Below, piece after piece: positions 1 through 5,121 of a stretch of 5,129 nucleotides of DNA (positions within the stretch are counted from its first letter, which is position 1; each line of letters starts with the position of its first letter). Origin of the DNA: Deltaproteobacteria bacterium. GTDB lineage: Bacteria; Desulfobacterota; Desulfobacteria; Desulfobacterales; Desulfatibacillaceae. Under the pieces are notes generated by a model, which saw only the letters and a list, made by a program, of their open reading frames with translations, was not told the DNA's origin and did no database searches. The translations under genes and the position numbers were made by a program. The stretch covers positions 1 through 5,129 of the forward strand of contig JAKAGN010000235.1 of NCBI GenBank assembly GCA_021815525.1, written 5' to 3'.

Positions 1-95
1 ATTGGCCTTTCGCGCTCCTTGCATTTCATCGTTTTTATCCAGGCTTGGCATCCGGCGTTTTTCAGCGGGCTTTTAAGGCGCAACGTTTTACCGGG

Positions 96-137
96 GGGAG
101 GGGAAAACCTTTTTCAAAAAAGGGTTCTCCCCTTCCC
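96..137. repeat. Long imperfect hairpin upstream of the methyltransferase
   Basis: The left arm (96-114) is G-rich, then A4, CC and T5; the right arm (117-137) is its near-complement. Pairing by eye gives GGG with CCC, A with T, GGGG with CCCC, then A-T pairs with one A-C mismatch, CC with GG, and T5 with A5. T134 and G124 are single-base bulges and the apex is very short. An open frame runs through it but gives a Lys/Gly/Pro/Phe-rich tract unlike a methyltransferase N-terminus, so I read it as non-coding. Such A/T-topped, G/C-based hairpins are often dispersed intergenic repeats or bidirectional terminators. It could end transcription arriving from the left or be a mobile repeat; only one copy is visible here. 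Confidence 0.7.
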
Positions 138-164
138 TTTTTACTCCCACCCTTCCAAAATCCA

Positions 165-815
165 TTGAAAAACACTTCCGATCCCATCGCCTGCTGGAAC
201 AGGGCCGCCAAGGACGCTTCCTTCACGCATCCCTTCGACAGGGAGGCCTTCGCGGCGCTCGTGCCGCAAAACGCCCGAGTGCTGGACATAGGCTGCGGCT
301 ACGGCCGCACCGTGGCAGCGCTCGCCTTGCATGGCTACGAAAACGTCACGGGCCTGGACGTCTCGCCCGCCATGATCGAAAGGGGAAGAAACGAGCACCC
401 GGGGCTCGATCTCAGGCTCTGGCAGGGGGAGACCCTGCCCTTCCAGGATGGAGTGGCGGACGCCGCCGTCCTTTTCGCCGTCCTTACATGCATTCCGGAA
501 GATATGGCCCAGGATGATCTTTTGCGGGAAACAAGGCGGGTGCTGACGCCGGGCGGAATTTTGTACGTGAGCGATTACCCGATTCAGGTTGACGAGCGCA
601 ACCGTCAAAGGTACCGCGCCTCGCGGCCGCCCGGGATGCCCTACGGCGTGTTCAGCCTGCCGGACGGCTCGGTTTTCCGCCACCACGACGAGGGCCGCAT
701 TGCAAGCCTCTTCGCCGGTTTCGAGCGAGTTTCCGAAAAGGAGATCACGGTTACCACCTTCAAGGGTAACGCGGCCCAGGCCTTTCAAATCTTTCTGAAA
801 AAGCCCGGCCCATGA
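165..815 (+). CDS. Class I SAM-dependent methyltransferase
   Basis: Predicted 216-residue cytoplasmic enzyme that transfers a methyl group from S-adenosylmethionine; the substrate cannot be read from the sequence. The SAM-binding Rossmann fold is clear. Motif I, VLDIGCGYG, lies at residues 39-47; the acidic end of strand beta-2 is in GLDVS (Asp65); LPFQDGVADAAV (about 91-102) fits motif II and LTPGGILYVSDY (127-138) fits motif III. This is the Methyltransf_11/25 type, and the length is usual for it. The start is uncertain. The frame is open from a TTG at 45, but residues encoded there read through the hairpin at 96-137 and look non-protein. TTG 165 is the only other in-frame start before motif I, apart from a GTG too close to it. 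Neither has a good Shine-Dalgarno sequence. The gene converges on tonB across a 294-bp gap and shows no operon partner in view. Confidence 0.88.
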   Translation: MKNTSDPIACWNRAAKDASFTHPFDREAFAALVPQNARVLDIGCGYGRTVAALALHGYENVTGLDVSPAMIERGRNEHPGLDLRLWQGETLPFQDGVADAAVLFAVLTCIPEDMAQDDLLRETRRVLTPGGILYVSDYPIQVDERNRQRYRASRPPGMPYGVFSLPDGSVFRHHDEGRIASLFAGFERVSEKEITVTTFKGNAAQAFQIFLKKPGP

Positions 816-889
816 AATTCGATGCAAGCGGGCCGTGTTTCGTGAACCCGCGTCACGCGAGAACCCCCCAACCCGACGGGCATGCGGCG

Positions 890-908
890 GCATTCAATTC
901 CTGAACGC
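890..908. promoter_or_regulatory. Operator-like dyad GCATTCA-N5-TGAACGC
   Basis: This 19-bp dyad has 7-bp arms separated by ATTCC, with one mismatch in symmetry (A892 against C906). Its arms match the dyad at 4830-4848 at 13 of 14 positions with the same 5-base spacer, so both may bind the same homodimeric regulator. It lies 75 bp past the methyltransferase stop and 74 bp before repeat copy 1, with no gene start on either side. It could equally be a duplicated flank travelling with the repeat, or chance. Confidence 0.4.
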
Positions 909-982
909 TTCGCATGACTTCGAATAATCCGCGGCGACCGGCCCTTGGCCCCTCTTCGGCGCATCAATCGTTGACCGTCGGG

Positions 983-1103
983 ATTCGAAGCCCTCATACT
1001 TCCGCGCGGCGCGTTGCGAAGCAAACACGCCGCGCCAATATCGGGGGTCCGGGGGCGGGCCATTTTCATGCTTTGGGCCCCCGGCCGCCGGAGGCACGCT
1101 TTT
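983..1103 (+). repeat. Structured intergenic element, copy 1
   Basis: In element orientation the parts are: a TCGAAGCCCTCATA block (985-998); hairpin I (1004-1035) with a GAA loop closed as GCGAAGC; a conserved AATATCGGGGGTCC block (1037-1050); hairpin II, pairing CCGGGGGC (1049-1056) with GCCCCCGG (1077-1084) around a 20-nt loop; and a GCCGCCGGAGGC tail (about 1084-1095) ending in CGCTTTT. Hairpin I has 13 Watson-Crick pairs, one C-A mismatch and one bulged A. Two further copies lie at 4660-4763 (reverse) and 5031-5121. The tail end is 14 bp from the tonB stop codon. Frames open across it are repeat-derived, not genes. Weak similarity to the left flank of copy 3 (shared CTCTTCGG at 952-959 and 4999-5006) suggests the unit may begin earlier. 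Confidence 0.85.
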
Positions 1104-1109
1104 CTTTCG

Positions 1110-2069
1110 CTATTGCAGCTCGAAGAGGATGGGAACATCCAGGGTTATGGGTCCCGCCGCGGCGAGGCTTTCCGGCGGCGGCGCGAAGGGTGAGGCCCTC
1201 CGCACGGCGTCCCGGGCCGCCTGGTCCAGGGCCTCGCTTTCCGAGCCCTTCACGATGGTCAGCTCATCCACGCTTCCGTCCGTCCTGATGGTGAAGCGCA
1301 CCACCACCCTGCCTTCGATCCCCAAGCGTCTGGCCCTCTCGGGATAAACCCTGTTGCGTTCGATCTTCGACCGCACCCCGCTGAAGTATTTCCGGCTTGC
1401 TCCGGCGTCGTCGCCCTGGGCTTTCCGGCTTCCCTGGCCGGGCTGAGCGGCCGCGACACGCGAGGCCGGCCCTGGGGCGCCGGACGAAGCGGAAGCCTTG
1501 GCGGGCGCTGCGGGTTGTCCAAGGGGAACTCCCGGCCCCGCGTTTTCCCCGCCGGGGCTTGCAATCGGCGCGGAAGCCGGGCGCGGCGGGCCGGGGGAAG
1601 GCATGGCGGCGGAAGGGGAAGCTGCGGCCGGCGAGGGCTCCGGAGACGAAAAGGCCCGGGCCGGAGCAGGGGGGGCGGGCCTCGGAACGGGCGCGGGGGC
1701 CGGGGCGGCTGGTTCCTCGGGTACAGCCGCGTTTTTTTTCCGCTCCGGGGGCTTTTCCCCGGGCTCCGCCACGGGTGGGGGCTTCAGGCTCGAACGCGGC
1801 GGGACGGGTTCGGCAGGCGGCTGCTGCGGCCTGGGCTCGGGCTTCGCGGGAGGCGGGGCCGGCGGCCGGGCGAGGCTCACCAAATCCACGGTCACGACCC
1901 GCTCCGGCGGCCGGGACAGAACGGCCGGCGTCATGACCACGAAAAGAACGGCGAGGGCATGGCACAGGATGGAGAGGCACAGCATTGCCGCCACGAAGCG
2001 CCGGTCGTTTCCGGGTGGTCCCATGATGGTTTCTTCGTTCACGGGATGCTCATGATCCTTGGAATGCAA
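1110..2069 (-). CDS. tonB: TonB-family energy transducer protein
   Basis: Predicted 319-residue inner-membrane protein spanning the periplasm, which with ExbB/ExbD would pass proton-motive-force energy to TonB-dependent outer-membrane receptors. A cytoplasmic N-terminus is followed by one membrane anchor (about residues 25-46) containing SILCH, which matches the Ser-x3-His pattern of the TonB anchor (Ser33, His37). The VVTVDLVSL segment after it is typical of the family. A very long Pro/Ala-rich linker (about 55-225) leads to a TonB C-terminal domain (about 235-317) with YPERARRLGIEGRV (from 242), RTDGSVDELTIVKGSESEALDQA-type features, an ASPFAPPP segment and a final LDVPILFEL strand. I chose TTG 2069 because AGGAGG lies 9 nt upstream; GTG 2042 and ATG 2024 are alternatives, and the open frame reaches 2213. 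No exbB, exbD or receptor gene is adjacent. The coding strand has an A8 run at 1732-1739 within the linker. Confidence 0.92.
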   Translation of the reverse strand: MHSKDHEHPVNEETIMGPPGNDRRFVAAMLCLSILCHALAVLFVVMTPAVLSRPPERVVTVDLVSLARPPAPPPAKPEPRPQQPPAEPVPPRSSLKPPPVAEPGEKPPERKKNAAVPEEPAAPAPAPVPRPAPPAPARAFSSPEPSPAAASPSAAMPSPGPPRPASAPIASPGGENAGPGVPLGQPAAPAKASASSGAPGPASRVAAAQPGQGSRKAQGDDAGASRKYFSGVRSKIERNRVYPERARRLGIEGRVVVRFTIRTDGSVDELTIVKGSESEALDQAARDAVRRASPFAPPPESLAAAGPITLDVPILFELQ

Positions 2070-2078
2070 TCCCTTTTG

Positions 2079-2084
2079 CCTCCT
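2079..2084 (-). promoter_or_regulatory. Ribosome binding site of tonB
   Basis: A perfect AGGAGG on the minus strand lies 9 nt before TTG 2069. It is the reason for preferring that non-ATG start over GTG 2042 and ATG 2024, neither of which has a comparable site at good spacing. Confidence 0.65.
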
Positions 2085-2222
2085 GGAAACGGCTTCCGCA
2101 TTGCGGGGCGCGGGCCGGCGGGTGAGGCCGGAAACCGCCAAGGGGCCGCCGGGATTTCGGACGCAGGCTCCGCCGAAAGGATTTTCCCGCCCTCCCCGCT
2201 TTCCGGAGGACACTTGAAACCA

Positions 2223-2244
2223 CTTTTTCTGTCAACAGAAAAAG
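2223..2244. promoter_or_regulatory. 22-bp dyad containing a TTGACA box
   Basis: CTTTTTCTGT (2223-2232) and ACAGAAAAAG (2235-2244) are perfect 10-bp inverted repeats separated by CA, in the divergent tonB / TPR-gene gap. On the minus strand the centre reads TTGACA (2235-2230), a consensus -35 box facing tonB, but the hexamer 17 nt on (TGTCCT) is a poor -10. A regulator binding here could affect both genes. It could also be a simple hairpin; there is no nearby 3' end that would need a terminator. The rest of 2070-2394 is GC-rich without recognisable genes. Confidence 0.45.
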
Positions 2245-2313
2245 ACGGCACGGAGCCGGGCCTCGGGCTCATTGCCTCTTTCCCGGCCCCCCCGGCCTCT
2301 TCCCGCCCGGCCC

Positions 2314-2342
2314 TTGCCTTTTGACCCAAGCTTTGCCATAAT
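2314..2342 (+). promoter_or_regulatory. Candidate sigma70-type promoter for the TPR gene
   Basis: TTGCCT (2314-2319, 4/6 to consensus) and CATAAT (2337-2342, 5/6) are separated by 17 bp. This would put transcription start near 2349 and leave about a 45-nt leader before GTG 2395. The match is by eye only. Confidence 0.4.
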
Positions 2343-2382
2343 CCGCCCGCCTTGCCGTTTTCCTCCGCCCAGGCTTTTTCCC

Positions 2383-2387
2383 AGGAG
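2383..2387 (+). promoter_or_regulatory. Ribosome binding site of the TPR membrane gene
   Basis: AGGAG lies 7 nt before GTG 2395 and decides the start. The open frame extends back to about 2272, but those 41 extra residues are Pro/Arg-rich with no membrane or family features, and no comparable site precedes them. Confidence 0.75.
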
Positions 2388-2394
2388 CTTCCAC

Positions 2395-4644
2395 GTGACC
2401 GAATCCCCGTCGAAACCCGTTTCGAAGTTGCGGCTTCTCGTTTTGTGCGCGATCCTCGCGGCCCTTCCCCTTGCCGTCTATTGGCAGACACACGCGTTTA
2501 AGTTCGTGAACTTCGACGACGACCTCTACGTCACCGGAAACCGCGCGGTCCTTTCGGGGCTGTCGGCGGAGGGCGTGAAGGAGGCCTTCCGGTTTCCGGA
2601 TTTTTCCTACTGGCAGCCCCTTACCCTCCTCTCCCACATGGCGGACGTGAGCCTTTTCGGCGCTAAGCCGGGCCCCATGCATCTTGAAAACGCCTTTTTC
2701 CACGCAGCCAACACGATTCTTCTTTTCATCGCGCTATTCCTTCTGACCGGCAGCGCGTTTCCGAGCTTTTTCGCGGCGGCCCTCTTCGCGGTCCACCCCG
2801 TGAACGCCGACACCGTGGCGTGGATTTCCGAGCGCAAGAACCTCCTTTCAACCTTCTTCTGGTTCGCGGCGCTCGCGGCCTACGCCGTTTACGCGAAAAA
2901 ACCCTCGTTGCGGCGCATGGTTCCGGTTTTCCTGGCCACGGCCCTGGGGCTTTTGTCAAAACCAATGGCCGTAACCATCCCCTTCACGCTTCTCCTCCTC
3001 GATTTCTGGCCCCTTGACCGCTACCGCGGGCGGATCTGGCCGCTTCTGGCGGAAAAAATCCCCCTCTTCCTTCTTTCGGGCGCGGCCGTGGTGATGGGCC
3101 TTTGGAGCACCCGGGCCTTCGAGGCCGAAATTCCGGGCAACTGGCCGCTGGCGCTGCGCCTGGCCCACGTTCCCGTGGCCATTGTCCGCTACCTTGAGAT
3201 GATCCTGTGGCCCGAGAACCTCTGCGCCTTCCACCCCTTCCCTCCCTCGCTGTGCGCCGTGGAGCTTCTGGGCGCGGTGCTGGTGATCATCGCGCTGATC
3301 TACGCCGCCGTATTTTCAGCGAGACGCAGGCCCTTTGTCACGGTGGGGATACTGTGGTTCCTTGGGACCCTCCTGCCCGCCTCCGGCATCGTAATGGGCG
3401 GGCATTGGGCGGCCGTGGCCGAGCGCTACCTTTACGTTCCGCAGAATGGACTTTTCATGGCGGCGGCATGGGGCTTGGCGGAGCTTGCCTCTGGCGCGGC
3501 CCGGCCCCGCAAGGCTGGAATCGCGGCCGTGACACTGGGGGCCTTGCTGGTTCTGGGGCTTTCGGCCCTTGCCCACGCCCAGGCCGGCTGCTGGAAGGAT
3601 TCCCGGGCCCTCTTCACCCGGGCCATGACCGTACATCCCCGCAACTATTTCGCCGAAACCCGCCTGGGGGAGGTACTTGCGGACAAGGGGGACCCCGCGA
3701 GCCTCAAGGAGGCCGAAAGCCTCTTCCGCCGGGCCCTTGCCGACGGCCCCCGCTTCGCCCTGGCCGAGACACACGTAAGCCTTGGGCGGCTTCTCATGAA
3801 AACCGGGCGGACGGACGAGGCGCGCGGCCACCTTGAAAAGGCCCTGGCCCTTGCACCCCGCTACTTCGCGGCCCTCGTCGCGCTGGGGGGTCTCGATTCA
3901 CGGCAGGGCCAAAAAGAAAAGGCACGGGACTTATTTTTGCGCGCGCTGGCCCAAAAGCCGGACTCCATTGAGGCCCTGGGGCTTCTCGGGGCCCTCTATA
4001 TGGACGACAACAAGCCGGACCTCGCGGTTCCGCTTTTCACCCGGGCCTCCGCGTTGGAGCCCGGCTCCGGCCAGGCCGCGCTTCTGCTGGCCCGGTCCCT
4101 GGCGCGGGCGGGAAGAGCCCGGGAGGCCGCTGCCGAGTACCGGCGGGCGGAAAGGCTCCTGCCGGGCCGCAGCGAAATATCGGCCGAGCTCGCCCAGGTA
4201 TTGACCGGCAAGGGCGACCTTTCAGGCTCCCTGGGACCCTATGACGAGGCCGTCAAGCGCAATCCCAAGGATTTCGCCCTACGCGTGAACCTGGCCCAGG
4301 TGCTCCTTGCCCTCGGCCGGCCCCAGGATGCCCTGGCGCATTTCGAGACAGCCGTGAAGCTTAAGCCGGACTTCCTCCCGGCCCGGGAGGGCAAGGCCGC
4401 GGCCCTGGCCGCCACGGGGAAAAACGCGGAGGCCGCCGCCGAGTACCGCGCCGTGCTTTCCGCTTCGCCGCAGAACCTCGCCGCGTGCTGGGGCCTTGCC
4501 AGGGTGTCGGAGAAGATGGGATGCTTCGGGACAGCCGCCGAGTACTACAAGAGGGCCTTGGATCTGCGCCCCGGCTGGGACGCGGCCAAGAAGGGCTATG
4601 ATGCCAACAATGGGAAGGCCGATCAGGGCGGAGGCTGCCCCTGA
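2395..4644 (+). CDS. Polytopic membrane protein with C-terminal TPR array (TMTC/GT-C-like)
   Basis: Predicted 749-residue inner-membrane protein. A first membrane segment (about residues 11-30) is followed by FVNFDDDLYVTGN (Asp41-43) in what would be the first periplasmic loop, where GT-C glycosyltransferases carry their catalytic or metal-binding acidic residues. About ten more hydrophobic segments follow between roughly 103 and 394. Sequences such as YWQPLTLLSHM (72-82), FAVHPVNADTVAWISERKNLLSTFF-type residues (131-155) and AERYLYVPQNGLF (342-354) match a bacterial family resembling eukaryotic TMTC O-mannosyltransferases. Residues about 400-735 form roughly nine tandem TPRs (for example the one ending EKALALAPRY at 481-490), which would bind a protein partner. 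The architecture is confident; transferase activity and substrate are inference. It is divergent from tonB and is followed 15 bp later by repeat copy 2. GTG is the chosen start because of the AGGAG upstream. Confidence 0.9.
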   Translation: MTESPSKPVSKLRLLVLCAILAALPLAVYWQTHAFKFVNFDDDLYVTGNRAVLSGLSAEGVKEAFRFPDFSYWQPLTLLSHMADVSLFGAKPGPMHLENAFFHAANTILLFIALFLLTGSAFPSFFAAALFAVHPVNADTVAWISERKNLLSTFFWFAALAAYAVYAKKPSLRRMVPVFLATALGLLSKPMAVTIPFTLLLLDFWPLDRYRGRIWPLLAEKIPLFLLSGAAVVMGLWSTRAFEAEIPGNWPLALRLAHVPVAIVRYLEMILWPENLCAFHPFPPSLCAVELLGAVLVIIALIYAAVFSARRRPFVTVGILWFLGTLLPASGIVMGGHWAAVAERYLYVPQNGLFMAAAWGLAELASGAARPRKAGIAAVTLGALLVLGLSALAHAQAGCWKDSRALFTRAMTVHPRNYFAETRLGEVLADKGDPASLKEAESLFRRALADGPRFALAETHVSLGRLLMKTGRTDEARGHLEKALALAPRYFAALVALGGLDSRQGQKEKARDLFLRALAQKPDSIEALGLLGALYMDDNKPDLAVPLFTRASALEPGSGQAALLLARSLARAGRAREAAAEYRRAERLLPGRSEISAELAQVLTGKGDLSGSLGPYDEAVKRNPKDFALRVNLAQVLLALGRPQDALAHFETAVKLKPDFLPAREGKAAALAATGKNAEAAAEYRAVLSASPQNLAACWGLARVSEKMGCFGTAAEYYKRALDLRPGWDAAKKGYDANNGKADQGGGCP

Positions 4645-4659
4645 TTCCATTTTAAAGGC

Positions 4660-4763
4660 AAAAGCGCCTCCGGCGGCCGGGGAGACTACGTCCCCCCGGA
4701 CCCCCGATAATGGCTCCGCATTGCTGCGCAACGCGGAGCAGGTTTTATGAGGGCTTCGCATTC
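4660..4763 (-). repeat. Structured intergenic element, copy 2 (reverse orientation)
   Basis: On the minus strand the order is as in copy 1: a GCGAAGCCCTCATA block (4760-4747), hairpin I (4739-4713), an ATTATCGGGGGTCC block (4711-4698), hairpin II (4699-4677) and the GCCGCCGGAGGC tail (4677-4666) ending in GCGCTTTT. Hairpin I is a 12-bp stem with one G-T wobble and a GCA loop; its arm begins GCTCCGC where copy 1 has GCGCGGCG, yet pairing is kept. Hairpin II is a 10-bp stem with one G-T wobble and a GTA loop. Read in the direction of the TPR gene, hairpin I is followed by AGGTTTTA and might act as a weak terminator. The tail begins about 15-21 bp after the TPR stop. Confidence 0.85.
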
Positions 4764-4829
4764 CAGGCCGCGGCGCACGGAAGCGGTCACAGTGCTTTTC
4801 TGCTTGAATTCCGGCAAATTGAGAGTTGT

Positions 4830-4848
4830 GCGTTCAGAAAATGAACGC
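4830..4848. promoter_or_regulatory. Operator-like dyad GCGTTCA-N5-TGAACGC
   Basis: This is a perfect 7-bp dyad with spacer GAAAA. The same half-sites with the same 5-base spacing recur twice at 4882-4913 and, with one change, at 890-908. Its centre (4839) is 51 bp from the next dyad centre, close to five helical turns, so bound dimers could sit on one face of the DNA. The regulator is unknown: 17-19-bp dyads of this kind fit HTH dimers of several families. Confidence 0.6.
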
Positions 4849-4881
4849 TTCGGCCTGCTTGGTTCCCTCCCCCCATCAAAG

Positions 4882-4913
4882 CGTTCATTTTTTGAACGTT
4901 CAAAAAATGAACG
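4882..4913. promoter_or_regulatory. Perfect 32-bp palindrome made of two overlapping operator-like dyads
   Basis: The 32 bp are exactly self-complementary, with the centre between 4897 and 4898. The palindrome is built from two CGTTCA-N5-TGAACG dyads (4882-4898 and 4897-4913) that share two bases, with T5 and A5 as spacers and TGAACGTTCA in the middle. It lies in an AT-rich block unlike the surrounding GC-rich DNA. It ends 11 bp before a candidate -35 box, a usual place for a repressor or activator. As single-stranded DNA or RNA it could fold into one 16-bp stem, so a structural role is the main alternative. Confidence 0.65.
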
Positions 4914-4924
4914 GATTTAACCAA

Positions 4925-4952
4925 TTGAAAACATATCTTTTAATGGCATAAG
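4925..4952 (+). promoter_or_regulatory. Candidate rightward promoter next to the operator cluster
   Basis: TTGAAA (4925-4930, 5/6) and CATAAG (4947-4952, 4/6) are 16 bp apart. A TTTAAT alternative -10 lies at 4939-4944. It follows the palindrome directly and points to DNA beyond the window. No convincing gene start is seen after it: an ATG at 4960 opens a frame to the window end, but that frame runs through repeat copy 3. Confidence 0.35.
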
Positions 4953-4969
4953 CCTGCGGATGGCCCAGA

Positions 4970-5000
4970 AGTGGCGCGGCACGGCCCGCGATGCGCCACT
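4970..5000. repeat. 8-bp stem-loop before repeat copy 3
   Basis: AGTGGCGC (4970-4977) and GCGCCACT (4993-5000) are perfect inverted repeats around a 15-nt loop. The right arm runs into CTCTTCGG, a block also found at 952-959 before copy 1 at almost the same distance from the GAAGCCCTC motif (35 versus 36 bp). It may be the left part of a longer repeat unit. Confidence 0.4.
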
Positions 5001-5030
5001 CTTCGGGCTTACCAGGCGCAGAGCGGCTGA

Positions 5031-5121
5031 ATGCGAAGCCCTCTTACTCCCGCGCGGCGTGTGCGAAGCACACCCGCGCAATATCGGGGGTCCGGGTGCG
5101 GTTTGCGCCCCCGGGCGTTTT
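5031..5121 (+). repeat. Structured intergenic element, copy 3 (shortened tail)
   Basis: It has a GCGAAGCCCTCTTA block (5033-5046); hairpin I (5052-5079), a 12-bp stem with bulged C5058 and a GAA loop in GCGAAGC; the AATATCGGGGGTCC block (5080-5093); and hairpin II pairing CCGGGTGCG (5092-5100) with CGCCCCCGG (5106-5114), one T-C mismatch. The stem near the loop is GTGTGC/GCACAC where copy 1 has GTTGC/GCAAAC, a paired change. The tail seen in copies 1 and 2 is missing about 11 bp: the second arm of hairpin II runs straight into GCGTTTT. The window ends 8 bp later. Confidence 0.8.

Noticed and set aside
45..164. N-terminal extension of the methyltransferase from TTG 45
   Set aside because: It translates a hairpin repeat into a Lys/Gly/Pro/Phe-rich tract with no family features, and the TTG at 45 has no usable ribosome binding site.
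816..880. Terminator after the methyltransferase
   Set aside because: Only short weak stems (GCGGG/CCCGC, CGCG/CGCG) with no T-run are visible.
981..993. tRNA T-arm-like sequence (TTCGAATCC type on the minus strand)
   Set aside because: No acceptor, D or anticodon arms can be placed around it; it belongs to the conserved first block of the repeat.
914..1288. Open frame of 124 codons on the plus strand
   Set aside because: It runs through repeat copy 1 and into antisense tonB; its sequence is repeat-derived.
1397..2324. Several long open frames overlapping tonB on both strands
   Set aside because: High GC and the Pro/Ala-rich linker remove stop codons in every frame. Products are low-complexity Arg/Gly/Pro sequences, while the minus-strand frame has a clear TonB anchor and C-terminal domain.
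4875..4903. Leftward promoter TTGAAC-N17-TTTGAT across the palindrome
   Set aside because: Both hexamers match only 4/6, the -35 falls out of the palindrome itself, and no leftward gene follows.
983..5121. CRISPR array or integron attC sites
   Set aside because: Copies are far apart, in mixed orientation and imperfect, with no regular spacers. The GTTRRRY/RYYYAAC core sites of attC are not seen.
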